From: JAAKFL01 sp964629645
Lineage (GTDB): Bacteria; Chlamydiota; Chlamydiia; Chlamydiales; SLFE01
Assembly (NCBI GenBank): GCA_964629645.1
Contig: CAZVSU010000040.1
Location: forward strand, 1-23,822
DNA: 23,822 bases
Direction: 5' to 3'
This document shows positions 15,352 through 23,780 of the stretch, one piece after another. Position 1 is the stretch's first letter. The number at the start of each line of letters is the position of its first letter. A model generated the notes under the pieces. It was not told the origin of the DNA, searched no databases, and saw nothing but the letters and a program-made list of their open reading frames with translations. Made by a program: the position numbers and the translations under genes.

Positions 15352-15954
15352 TCATTTGTAGCTTGCAATCCAATACCTCATCACTTTTTTGATTTTTGCC
15401 CAGAGAGGGTGGTTGAGTTCCTCGAGTTCTTCTTTTGCACCGGCTTTCATATAAAAAACGCGTGCTTGCTCAAGATCTTTTGCGACTCCAAGTCCACGCC
15501 AATACATATCGCCAAGCATTTTAGCGGCGGGTCGAGACCCTGTCCGTTCTGCTTTTCGGTACCAACTGAGAGCCCCTTCGATGTTTCCTTGTTGCGCGTA
15601 CCAGTTGCCGAGTTCGTACTCAGCGTCGGGCTGGTTGGTTTTCGACGCTTTGAGAAGCCAGGAATAGGACCTTTCAAGATCTATGGGCACTGCTCTAAAG
15701 TGCCCGTCGCTGTCTTCAAAAAGTGAGCCTGTTCGGAAGAGGATACCCAGTGCCGTCATGCAGTTTGGATCTTCAGCGATAGCCCCCCTTTGGATCCAGT
15801 ACAGCGCTTTGCCGCATCGCTTCTTTTCCATGTAGAGATAACCGAGAAAAAACATTGCGTCAGTATTACCGCTATCAGCTGCTGCTTCCCATTGATCGAT
15901 CTGATCGACACCTTCGCTAGGAACTGTTGATTGAGAGAGTGAAGTGGGGTTCAT
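15352..15954 (-). CDS. Sel1-like repeat protein (short)
   Basis: Sel1-like repeats are TPR-related helix pairs of about 36 residues that bind other proteins. This 200-residue protein shows about four units between residues 18 and 175, with signatures such as AMFFLGYLYMEKKRCGKALY, AEYELGNWYAQQGNIEGAL and AAKMLGDMYWRGLGVAKDLE. A hydrophilic N-terminal 17 residues and a C-terminal amphipathic tail flank them. There is no convincing signal peptide. A ribosome site (GAGGAG) supports ATG 15954. It lies 47 bases downstream of a larger Sel1 gene on the same strand, probably in one transcript. Its stop codon lies in a small AT hairpin followed by Ts (15358-15340, minus strand) that might be a weak terminator. 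Confidence 0.88.
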   Translation of the reverse strand: MNPTSLSQSTVPSEGVDQIDQWEAAADSGNTDAMFFLGYLYMEKKRCGKALYWIQRGAIAEDPNCMTALGILFRTGSLFEDSDGHFRAVPIDLERSYSWLLKASKTNQPDAEYELGNWYAQQGNIEGALSWYRKAERTGSRPAAKMLGDMYWRGLGVAKDLEQARVFYMKAGAKEELEELNHPLWAKIKKVMRYWIASYK

Positions 15955-16001
15955 GCCGGCCTCCTCGTTTCAATAAATCATGACATTGTGGTTTAAAAGA
16001 G

Positions 16002-17330
16002 TTAATAGAGGCAGTCGTCAATGATGTCAAATTCGGGTTGTCTGCCGGTGTAGCCGTCATCAACGGCAGAACCTAAGAGTTCAAGGGCACTTTGAAAATC
16101 AGATTCCATTATCAGTTTTCCGAGACAATATTTAGCTTCGGCGCTGCCCTGTTCGATAGCGCCTCTGAGCACTCTTTCAGCTTTCGTTTTCTCGCCGCCG
16201 GCAATGTGCAGCCGTGCCAGGTGAACAGACGATTTAACGCATCCCAGACCGGCCGCTTTTGTAAAGTAATCTTTTGCCACATCAAGGTCCACTTCGACAT
16301 CGCCTCTCCCTTGCTCATAAATCAATCCCAGGTGGTAGAAGGCCGCCTTATTTCCTTTGTACTCTGCAAAGTGATACCACTGGAGAGCATCTTTTTCACT
16401 TTTCTCGACCCCCCATCCTTTCTCGTACATAAAGGCAATATTATTGATGGCGTCAATGCATCCCTGTTTGATCGCTTTATTGAAGTTTTGGAAAGCCGTT
16501 GTGTGGCACTGATTTGTGCCGTCCCCATTTAAATTCATCAGGGCGAGCCGGTTGATCGCTTTGGCGTGCCCTCTTGTCGCAGCCTTTAGTGTGTATTCAA
16601 ACATTTTTTTACTGTCTTTCCCGAAAGGAACTCCTTGTTGATAGAGGAGGCCTATCTGGTAGTAGGCGTCTACGTCGTGATTTTCAGACGCAAAGAGAAA
16701 AAGAGCCGCCGCTTGGGATATGTCCCCCTCTTCCTTTTTCAGCACCCCGAGCTTGGTGAATCCTTTGGGATCTCCTTTTTCAGCTGCTTTTGTGTACCAT
16801 TCTTCCGCTTTTTTTGGATCCTTACCCTGGGTTTTTCCATAAAAGAAGGAGTCGCCAAGCCGAATCAAAGAATCGGCAGAGGGGTCTTCTGCATTTGTTT
16901 GAAGCTCTTCTTCTGTCACCTTTCGCTTAAGCTTTGAGTCCTCAGGAAATATGCCTTTGATCGCTTCTTCCATTTCACCCATTAGACTGTCGTAAAAATC
17001 GACGCCGGGAACTTCTTTCAACTCTTCGATTCCCTCTCGTTTCAGGGGTTTAATCAAAGAAAATTGAGAGGGGTCAAGCGGCGTTTCCAGCGATTGAGAG
17101 CTTCTCGATTCGTAGGAATCATCCCGCTTGAGATTGCGAGGAATCTGCATCGGCTCGGAGTGTGGCAGTGAATCGCGGCCCGCTATCCAATCATCAATTG
17201 TCAACCCCTTAAGCGGGTCGGTGTTTTTGAGATCAACGGGTTTTGTTTTCGATGAACCGTAGGGAATCTGTTCTAAAATAAAACTAACATCCAATTCGAT
17301 CTCCTTGTGTTGATGGAAGGAACCTTCCAT
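16002..17330 (-). CDS. Sel1-like repeat protein (long)
   Basis: This 442-residue protein has a disordered, charged N-terminal region (about 1-150) followed by about seven Sel1-like repeats to near residue 425. Examples are LIRLGDSFFYGKTQGKDPKK, AYYQIGLLYQQGVPFGKDSK, NNIAFMYEKGWGVEKSEKDA and FYHLGLIYEQGRGDVEVDLD. The consensus alternation of A, G, Y and K is clear. Such proteins act as scaffolds, and Sel1 proteins of intracellular bacteria are often linked to host interaction, but no export signal is visible. AGAGGA precedes ATG 17330. It diverges from the next gene on the plus strand, with 183 bases between. Confidence 0.9.
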   Translation of the reverse strand: MEGSFHQHKEIELDVSFILEQIPYGSSKTKPVDLKNTDPLKGLTIDDWIAGRDSLPHSEPMQIPRNLKRDDSYESRSSQSLETPLDPSQFSLIKPLKREGIEELKEVPGVDFYDSLMGEMEEAIKGIFPEDSKLKRKVTEEELQTNAEDPSADSLIRLGDSFFYGKTQGKDPKKAEEWYTKAAEKGDPKGFTKLGVLKKEEGDISQAAALFLFASENHDVDAYYQIGLLYQQGVPFGKDSKKMFEYTLKAATRGHAKAINRLALMNLNGDGTNQCHTTAFQNFNKAIKQGCIDAINNIAFMYEKGWGVEKSEKDALQWYHFAEYKGNKAAFYHLGLIYEQGRGDVEVDLDVAKDYFTKAAGLGCVKSSVHLARLHIAGGEKTKAERVLRGAIEQGSAEAKYCLGKLIMESDFQSALELLGSAVDDGYTGRQPEFDIIDDCLY

Positions 17331-17442
17331 TCATTCCTCTTGCCAAATAGAAATCGTGATTTCCCAAGCTGCTTGATCTTTTTTTTGTGAGCGCGAGACG
17401 ACTTTTGCAATACAGCCTCAGGAAGTTAACCCGTGTCTAGCT

Positions 17443-17471
17443 TATAATTTAAACAGGATTTTTGATATAAT
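17443..17471 (+). promoter_or_regulatory. AT-rich divergent intergenic region with two TATAAT boxes
   Basis: The 183 bases between the long Sel1 gene and the next plus-strand gene contain two perfect TATAAT boxes (17443-17448 and 17466-17471) in an AT-rich stretch. Neither has a convincing -35 partner at normal spacing. It is a plausible promoter region for 17514, but the exact promoter is not resolved. Confidence 0.3.
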
Positions 17472-17513
17472 AATATTTATAAAAGATCACTCAACCAGAG
17501 CCTGTCGCCGGAT

Positions 17514-19391
17514 ATGGAAACTTTCACACTTAAATCGGTTAAGAAATTGATCGGTCAGTTTGATCAAATTGAATTGCATCCACAAATTATGGAACCGATT
17601 CCAGATCTTCTCAAAAAGGCTGAGAAGCGTTTGAGCCGCTCGTCTACAAGCCAATCGAGGCAATTGAAACAAGCGCTTTGTGAGTTGGAAAACCGTAAAG
17701 TGTCCTATCTCTATCGCATCGAGCATCAATTTCAAATCGAAGTTCATCATTCCATTGATTTTCTCAAGCATGAACTCATGAAAAAAATGGTCGATTGGGT
17801 CTACGACTATCCCGGTTTCAATCCCGATACACACGACAGATTCCCCGAAAGAAAAATTAATGAAGTCTGCGAGCAGTATCCAGCCTACGCAAGCCTTTTA
17901 CTTCGCGACGCAAGGCTTCTGCTCGACTTTTTTAAATGGTCGATCCGGGACAATAATGAAGTCGCGCCTTTTGTTTTATTTCCGAAACAGCTCGAAATGC
18001 TGCGAAACAGCAATCTTGCTCAGAGAACGGGCTACAACCAAGGGAAAGATCTTGAGATCAGAACGTCTTACGATTCTGAAGGTCATATGATCCGCACTCT
18101 TTGGCTTCCTGTAGAAGGAGAGCATGTCAATGCGGCAAAGTGGAAGGATAAAATCGCGATTAGCGATGGTTCAGAAAGAACCTTGGAAGAGATATTCGCC
18201 GTTTTTGAAAATAAAAACCACCACCCCGGCGATCTCGAATACTTTCCCCGCATCGGCATCACGTATTGGCCATCTTACGAGCCCTGGAAGGTGATGGATG
18301 TCGGGTCAGATAAATTTTGGCATGAAGGGCCGCAGCTGAGAATCTTAAGCATCGCGGAGGCCAAGCGGCTTTATGGAAATACAGTCCCCGGACTCAAAAT
18401 GGAGGAGCGCATTGTTCCTGTTGAAAGCTTGATCGAAAGGGACGGCATGTATTGGATCGAGCATGACCGCTCCCTCCTAAATGAAGTCAAGCCGCTTGAA
18501 TTTCACGGAAGCTTAGTTAAAGTCAGAATGCGCGAGCGTGTCCCGATTGACGGCCGTAATTTTTTAAAAGTCGTGCGAGCGTCGAAACAAGCGGATATGA
18601 GTTTTCTGAAAACACATGGCTTCGGCGATGTTTTGATTCCTTTAGAATCGGGCCGCTACTATCTGTTCAGCTGTGGAAAATATCCGAAAGTTTATCCCGA
18701 ATCGACATTCCGATTGATCAGCGAGTTTGTCAGAGTTGTGTTGGCGACGCTTCAGATCGTGGATGACAATGTGTTTTTCAACCACCGCAACCACACTCAT
18801 GAGTGCATCGGCCTCACTCCGAAGGAAGGTCATATATTGCTCGAAATTATTCGTTTGCTTATGGTGCTGGCACGGGACGACAAGCTGGGTTTTGAATTTC
18901 AAGCCGAAGGTTGCGCCAAAATGGAACAAGTCGATGTTGTGAAACTCCTTATGTATCTGACTGAAACGTTTGATGAGATAGACGATCGCGAAGTGAAGCA
19001 AAAAGTAGCGGAAGTTTTATATTCTAAAGAACTCGATCGCTACGATCTGCATCACCTTCCCAATTTTTTTCGGACGACACTTGACTACGTCAATCCTGAG
19101 GGAGGGCTCGGGGTTGTCTTCTCTCTGATAAAAAAGTGTTTTCTTTGGCTGCAGCCTTATTTGGTCTCTTTGGTTTTTTTGAGCATCGGCGCTTGGAGGG
19201 GGATGACGTTTCAGATTGGAGGGCGTTCTATCAGGCTGTCCCACACAACCTCTTCTTGCTGGCACGATCAATCTTATTACCGCCACAGCATTTATCATCC
19301 CGGATGGCTTCATTATCAACAGGAGGCAAAGGGGATCACGTTGCTTAAAAGGAAACTCGATCTTGTGAAGCTTCCGTTTTATAAGGATTGA
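17514..19391 (+). CDS. Large protein of unknown function, paralogue 1 (possible papain-like fold)
   Basis: I do not recognise this 625-residue protein by name. It is clearly paralogous to the next gene. Shared blocks include LLxRDxxLxxFFxWxIRD (about 128-145), LSIAEAKRLYGN (278-289), DGRNFLKVVRASK (346-358), KTHGFGDVLIP (366-376), YYLFSCGKYPKVYPES (382-397), HTHECIGLT (427-435), AEGCAKMEQ (464-472), AWRG (560-563) and HSIYHPGWLHYQQE (591-604). His368 and Cys467, about 100 residues apart and both kept in the paralogue, recall permuted papain-like (NlpC/P60, DUF4105, LRAT-like) enzymes, where the His precedes the Cys. That is a hypothesis. A hydrophobic segment (about 542-559) could touch a membrane. 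There is no strong ribosome site before ATG 17514. The partner starts four bases after its stop. Confidence 0.75.
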   Translation: METFTLKSVKKLIGQFDQIELHPQIMEPIPDLLKKAEKRLSRSSTSQSRQLKQALCELENRKVSYLYRIEHQFQIEVHHSIDFLKHELMKKMVDWVYDYPGFNPDTHDRFPERKINEVCEQYPAYASLLLRDARLLLDFFKWSIRDNNEVAPFVLFPKQLEMLRNSNLAQRTGYNQGKDLEIRTSYDSEGHMIRTLWLPVEGEHVNAAKWKDKIAISDGSERTLEEIFAVFENKNHHPGDLEYFPRIGITYWPSYEPWKVMDVGSDKFWHEGPQLRILSIAEAKRLYGNTVPGLKMEERIVPVESLIERDGMYWIEHDRSLLNEVKPLEFHGSLVKVRMRERVPIDGRNFLKVVRASKQADMSFLKTHGFGDVLIPLESGRYYLFSCGKYPKVYPESTFRLISEFVRVVLATLQIVDDNVFFNHRNHTHECIGLTPKEGHILLEIIRLLMVLARDDKLGFEFQAEGCAKMEQVDVVKLLMYLTETFDEIDDREVKQKVAEVLYSKELDRYDLHHLPNFFRTTLDYVNPEGGLGVVFSLIKKCFLWLQPYLVSLVFLSIGAWRGMTFQIGGRSIRLSHTTSSCWHDQSYYRHSIYHPGWLHYQQEAKGITLLKRKLDLVKLPFYKD

Positions 19392-19395
19392 CGTC

Positions 19396-21123
19396 ATGAC
19401 TTGGCCAATTGAGCATGATCTTGGACAGATTGCAACGGCTCTTCACATGAATGAGTCGATTGAAGGGCGGGAGGGAGCCCAATGGGGGCGCCTTGGACGC
19501 TTCACGTTTAAACGGGGGGTTCAAATCGAAAGTCTTGGACAGTCCTTTGTCGAGGCTCTCGATAAAATTGAAAAAACCTACCGCAAAACGACCTCCCCCT
19601 ATTGGGATTCGGTTGGAAAGAGCCTCCTAGAAAGGCTGCGAAGCAGCGCGACAAAACAGACAACCAAACTTGCAGATAGGTTGGAACAAAGGCTGCTGGC
19701 TCTCAGTTTTAGGGAAATCGGCGACAGCGGCACAGCTCAAGGCGAGGAGGCAGAGACTCTTGTCCGCTACGCCCAAGAGTGGAAAAAAAACTACCGCTAT
19801 CTGGAAGAAAGAGATTGGAACGAAGGGGACGAACAGGCTTTATTAGAGCTGTCAAACAGATTTCCTTCCTTAATTTCTCTGCTTAACCGCGATGAAAGTT
19901 TGAGGGAGCGATTTTTTATCTGGGGGATCAGGGACCGGCTGAGCGTCGAAAGCTTTGCGGCCTTTCCTGCGACAGCCGAGCTCGTGGAAAAGTATGTGCT
20001 CGGCCCCTTTCTTCATAAGGCAGGCCCTAAGATGCTGGCGGTCAAAATTAACAAACATGGGGCAAAATGCTTGACCATCCCTCTTTACGGCAAACATAAG
20101 GGAGCAGTATCTTCGAAGCCGGTCAAGCTTTGGAAGGGAAACAAAGAGGTTCAATTTCCCCATGGCTATAAAGCAAAATTCAAGCATGTCTTAGAAGCGC
20201 TCAAGGTAAGGGATAAAAAGTGGGTCGATTTCATCATCTCTGAAAAAGGAATCGAAAACTGGAATCCCAGGCATTGGGGGGTCTTGAATTCGTCGGGGCA
20301 GATACAAAAACTGCCCATTGAAAACGATTGGTATAGAAAAATCCCTGTTCTTCAAAGACTGTCCATTGATGAGGCGAAAGAGCGTTATGGAAACAAAATC
20401 GACGGACGCAATTACGCGGTGGCTTTAAGGGCGTCTAGGCGTCGCAAGAATCGAGATGTTGTGGGGACGCACGCTTTTTTTGACCTTTGCATTCCTGACC
20501 CGGAGACAAATACGTACATCGTGATTTCTCCGGGAAAATTTTCCCGCGTTATGCCGCAATCCCTTTGGGAATATGTGAAAATGTTCGGGGACACGGTTGA
20601 GGGGGTGATCGCAAGTCACGATCCGAGTGTTGTCTATCCGTGGAGGCAGCATACGCGTCACAGTGTGATTGTGACGGAAACCCAGTTCCAGGAATTTGCT
20701 GACAAGCTAAGGGAATTTATCATCGAAGCGCGAAATGGGAATTTCTTCTTTTCCATCATGGCTGACAGCTGCTCGATTTGGTCGCAAAAAATGATGAATA
20801 TCTTGCTCGTCGACATACTCAAAAAGCATAAAACCAACCAAAACTTCTTTTCCATGCCCATGATCGACACAGAACCAAGAGGCATTCTCAAGTTTCTCTT
20901 GAGCATCGTCCTTTTGTTTCCAAAGAGCCTGCAGCCCAAGATCACCTCTCTTCTCCTTCTTCTTTTTAAACCTTGGCGGGGGAGGTGGGTGCAAATGAAC
21001 GGCGAGTATCGCTGGGTTTCGGCCTATCAGTCAGACTCATGGACGCGGCACGAATTTGATATTCCTGCCCACCTTTTTTGGCAGCAGGAAAACTTAGGCC
21101 TCTTTCCAAAAGTAGAAACATGA
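19396..21123 (+). CDS. Large protein of unknown function, paralogue 2 (possible papain-like fold)
   Basis: This 575-residue protein matches the preceding gene in order and spacing of motifs: LLNRDESLRERFFIWGIRD (162-180), LSIDEAKERYGN (322-333), DGRNYAVALRAS (336-347), GTHAFFDLCIP (357-367), SPGKFSRVMPQS (378-389), HTRHSVIVT (419-427), ADSCSIWSQ (456-464), PWRGRW (526-531) and IPAHLFWQQE (556-565). His359 and Cys459 correspond to His368 and Cys467 of the paralogue. A hydrophobic stretch (about 497-525) precedes the WRG motif, again as in the paralogue. The N-terminal 150 residues are charged, helical and not obviously shared. The four-base gap after paralogue 1 implies one operon. Function is unknown; a secreted cysteine-protease-like role is only a suggestion. 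The gene converges on topA. Confidence 0.75.
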   Translation: MTWPIEHDLGQIATALHMNESIEGREGAQWGRLGRFTFKRGVQIESLGQSFVEALDKIEKTYRKTTSPYWDSVGKSLLERLRSSATKQTTKLADRLEQRLLALSFREIGDSGTAQGEEAETLVRYAQEWKKNYRYLEERDWNEGDEQALLELSNRFPSLISLLNRDESLRERFFIWGIRDRLSVESFAAFPATAELVEKYVLGPFLHKAGPKMLAVKINKHGAKCLTIPLYGKHKGAVSSKPVKLWKGNKEVQFPHGYKAKFKHVLEALKVRDKKWVDFIISEKGIENWNPRHWGVLNSSGQIQKLPIENDWYRKIPVLQRLSIDEAKERYGNKIDGRNYAVALRASRRRKNRDVVGTHAFFDLCIPDPETNTYIVISPGKFSRVMPQSLWEYVKMFGDTVEGVIASHDPSVVYPWRQHTRHSVIVTETQFQEFADKLREFIIEARNGNFFFSIMADSCSIWSQKMMNILLVDILKKHKTNQNFFSMPMIDTEPRGILKFLLSIVLLFPKSLQPKITSLLLLLFKPWRGRWVQMNGEYRWVSAYQSDSWTRHEFDIPAHLFWQQENLGLFPKVET

Positions 21124-21134
21124 GCCGGATGGGC

Positions 21135-23690
21135 TTACGACATATGTTTTTGGATCAGTCCCATAACTTTCATCATGTGCACTTGATCTTTTGATCCGAA
21201 CACTTTCCCCAGCTTGTCGTCAGGGTTGATGTTCCGCTTGTCTTGGGAGTCCTGGAGATTGTTGTCTTTGATGTAGGCCCACACTTTTTTGAGCACCTCT
21301 CCGCGGGGAAGGCTATCGCTCCCGACGACGTCTGCAAGCTCAGGGGAGAGTTTTTTTGGGTTGGCGTCGGCTGTTTTACTCTTCTTTTTGGCAGCCTTTT
21401 TCTTTGTTTTTTTTCCTTTCTTCCCTTTTTTCACATAAGGGGTTCTGGGATGATCNNNNNNNNNNTCGGGATACTTTTCCTTTAACTGATCGAGATCATT
21501 GACGATCACGTCGCATTCGGGATAGGTGGAACAAGAATAAAAGACTTTCCCAAAGCGGGAACGCCTTGCTGTGATTTTGCCGGGGCAGTCGATTGCGGGG
21601 CAGTCGGGCATCTCGGCTTCGGGAATGGCGACTTCCCCTTTCCGAGGAATTTGAATGATTCCGCGGCAATCGGGGTATTGCGAGCAGCCCAAAAACGTCC
21701 CGTAGCGGCCATGCCGGATTTTCATTTCCGAACCACATTTCGGGCAGGGCTGATCCCAGTTAAAATCTTCGGCATACTCTTCTTTTGAAAATTCGATTTG
21801 TTCGATGGGGGCGCTGAAAGAACAGTCGGGGTAATTGGAGCAGCCAAAAAAGTACTTCGATTTAAACCAGATTTTTTGCAGTTTGCCGCCGCAATCGGGA
21901 CAGTCGATGTCAGTCTCTACTTTTGGAACAAAAGCCGATTTTTCCGCCTCTTCCAGGGTGGGGATAAAGTCGTTCCAGAAGTCGCGGATCAGGGTCTTCC
22001 ACTCCTTTTTGTCTTCGGCAATCAGCTCGAGGGAATCTTCCATATTTGCCGTGAAATCGACATCCATGATTTTTGTGAAATTAGCCTCGAGAAGATCGGA
22101 AATCACGCAGCCCAATTCGGTTGGTTTTAGCCGGTTGCCCTCTTTGACCGTGTATTCGCGGTTTTGGATTTTGTTCATGATCGAAGCGTAGGTTGAGGGA
22201 CGGCCGATGCCGCATTTTTCCATTTCTTTGACCAGCGAAGCCTCAGTAAAGCGCGGCGGCGGCCTCGTAAAGGACTGTTCAGAGGTGAGCTCAATGCAGG
22301 TCAAATCCTGCCCTGCATTTAAATCGGGAAGCTTATGATCGCTTTCCTCCTCTTCATCATCCACCATCTCGTGGTAGGCGGCAAGCCATCCGCTGAATTT
22401 GAGGACAGACCCGGTTGCCCGCAGCACAATCCGATCTCCTGCTTCTATGTCGGCTGAGAGCGTGTCATAAATGGCCGATTTCATTTGCGATGCGATAAAA
22501 CGCTGCCAGATGAGTTGATAAATGTTGAACTGCTCGCTCGTCAAGTAAGGGCGAACAGAATCAGGGTGATGGTGGAGATTGGCGGGGCGGATCGCCTCGT
22601 GAGCATCTTGGGAGTTTTTCTTAGTAGAGTAGAACCGAGGTTTTTGCGGCACGTATTCTTTGCCAAACCGGTTTTCAATATACTTTCGCGCCTCGTCAAT
22701 GGCGGCAGGTTCCACGCGGACAGAGTCGGTACGCATGTAGGTGATCAGACCTTCTGTCCCCTCGTTTCCGAGATCGAGACCTTCATAAAGCTGCTGGGCG
22801 ATGCTCATCGTTCTGGAGGTGGAGTAGCCGTGGTGGCGGCTGGCTTCTTGCTGCATCGTCGATGTGATGAAGGGAGGAACGGGGTTTCGTTTCTTTTCTT
22901 TCCGCTCCACTTTGACAACCGAGTAGGGGACCCCCCGCATCAGTTCAAGAATTGCTTCGGCCTCGTCTTTGTTTCGAATGAGTGTGACCTCTTTCCCTTC
23001 AATCGGCTCTTTTTCCACCCTTTTTCCGTCGACAGAGTAAAGCGAGGCTTTGAACGATTTTTCATCGTCAATAAGGCTGAGAAGTGCGCCTAAATTCCAG
23101 TATTCCACTGGTTTGAAGGCTTCGATTTCCCTTTCCCTTTTGACGACGAGCAAGAGAGCGACCGATTGAACGCGGCCGGCAGAGACCCATTTTTGTTTTC
23201 CCCGCTGTATGCGCCGGTTGAGAAGAGGTGAGATTTTATATCCGACAATACGATCGAGAAGACGGCGGGCTTGCTGAGCGTCGACAAGAGGTTGGTCGAT
23301 ATCTCTTGGATTATTGATGGCTCTTTGCACCTCTTCGCGTGTGATGGCGTTGAAAGATACGCGTTGACACTTCGTCGATTCGGGAAGAATGGCCTTGATA
23401 TGCCACGCAATCGCTTCTCCTTCTCTGTCGGGGTCGGGAGAGAGATAAACGACATCGGCCTGCTTAGCCGCCTTCTTGAGCCTGTTGATCACTTCCTTTT
23501 TGTCGTCCATGATTTTGTAAATCGGTTCGAAATCATTGTCGGTATCAATTCCGAAGTCTTTTTCCGGGAGATCGCGGATATGCCCTACAGAGGATTCAAA
23601 CATGAAGTCGGAGCCAAGAAATTTCTTTAATGTTTTCATCTTGGCGGGCGACTCGACGATAATGAGCGATTTTTGCGGCTTTTTCGCCAT
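21135..23690 (-). CDS. topA: DNA topoisomerase I with C-terminal SWIB domain
   Basis: This type IA topoisomerase relaxes negative supercoils. Over about 851 residues it shows a Toprim domain (IIVESPAKM near 10-18, DPDREGEA near 86-93), the core with SAGRVQSVAL (170-179), and the active-site Tyr318 in LITYMRTDS. Three zinc-finger units follow (CPDCGG...CSNYPDC, CPKCGS...CSQYPDC, DCPGK...CSTYPEC). A lysine-rich linker (about 750-775) leads to a SWIB domain (about 778-851, KKLSPELADVVG to MKVMGLIQKHM). SWIB fused to TopA is a chlamydial trait. ATG 23690 is chosen over the TTG at 23699 because AGGAG lies about 11 bases before the ATG and abuts the TTG. Ten Ns (21456-21465) fall at residues 742-745, between the last zinc finger and the lysine linker. 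The frame is open across them. Confidence 0.95.
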   Translation of the reverse strand: MAKKPQKSLIIVESPAKMKTLKKFLGSDFMFESSVGHIRDLPEKDFGIDTDNDFEPIYKIMDDKKEVINRLKKAAKQADVVYLSPDPDREGEAIAWHIKAILPESTKCQRVSFNAITREEVQRAINNPRDIDQPLVDAQQARRLLDRIVGYKISPLLNRRIQRGKQKWVSAGRVQSVALLLVVKREREIEAFKPVEYWNLGALLSLIDDEKSFKASLYSVDGKRVEKEPIEGKEVTLIRNKDEAEAILELMRGVPYSVVKVERKEKKRNPVPPFITSTMQQEASRHHGYSTSRTMSIAQQLYEGLDLGNEGTEGLITYMRTDSVRVEPAAIDEARKYIENRFGKEYVPQKPRFYSTKKNSQDAHEAIRPANLHHHPDSVRPYLTSEQFNIYQLIWQRFIASQMKSAIYDTLSADIEAGDRIVLRATGSVLKFSGWLAAYHEMVDDEEEESDHKLPDLNAGQDLTCIELTSEQSFTRPPPRFTEASLVKEMEKCGIGRPSTYASIMNKIQNREYTVKEGNRLKPTELGCVISDLLEANFTKIMDVDFTANMEDSLELIAEDKKEWKTLIRDFWNDFIPTLEEAEKSAFVPKVETDIDCPDCGGKLQKIWFKSKYFFGCSNYPDCSFSAPIEQIEFSKEEYAEDFNWDQPCPKCGSEMKIRHGRYGTFLGCSQYPDCRGIIQIPRKGEVAIPEAEMPDCPAIDCPGKITARRSRFGKVFYSCSTYPECDVIVNDLDQLKEKYPXXXXDHPRTPYVKKGKKGKKTKKKAAKKKSKTADANPKKLSPELADVVGSDSLPRGEVLKKVWAYIKDNNLQDSQDKRNINPDDKLGKVFGSKDQVHMMKVMGLIQKHMS
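21456..21465. other. Assembly gap of ten Ns
   Basis: Ten unresolved bases sit inside topA, between the last zinc finger and the lysine-rich linker. The reading frame is the same on both sides if the gap is really ten bases, so either the length is correct or it happens to keep the frame. Confidence 0.99.
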
Positions 23691-23743
23691 GGGATTCAAT
23701 CTCCTGGAGATGTAAGAAAAGCCCCTAGTTTAATCCATTATCA

Positions 23744-23749
23744 ATTATA
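23744..23749 (-). promoter_or_regulatory. Possible -10 box for topA
   Basis: A perfect TATAAT on the minus strand lies about 54 bases upstream of the topA start. No good -35 box is found at 16-18 bases; the corresponding position falls in the 13-base tandem repeat. The promoter is tentative. Confidence 0.35.
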
Positions 23750-23754
23750 GGGCA

Positions 23755-23780
23755 ATATCTCTCCTTAATATCTCTCCTTA
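23755..23780. repeat. Two-copy 13-bp tandem repeat upstream of topA
   Basis: ATATCTCTCCTTA occurs twice in direct succession (23755-23767 and 23768-23780), followed by ATATA. It covers the place where the topA -35 box would lie. On the minus strand it reads TAAGGAGAGATAT twice, so each unit holds an AGGAG sequence. Confidence 0.85.

Noticed and set aside
19376..19386. Match to the end of the fold-back element (TTTTATAAGG)
   Set aside because: Only about ten AT-rich bases match, they lie within a coding sequence, and there is no partner arm; probably chance.
19519..19527. GTTCAAATC resembling a tRNA T-loop
   Set aside because: It sits inside an intact coding sequence, and no acceptor, D or anticodon stems can be drawn around it.
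22485..23093. 202-codon plus-strand open frame inside topA
   Set aside because: It is antisense to the topoisomerase core domain, with no supporting motif or ribosome site.
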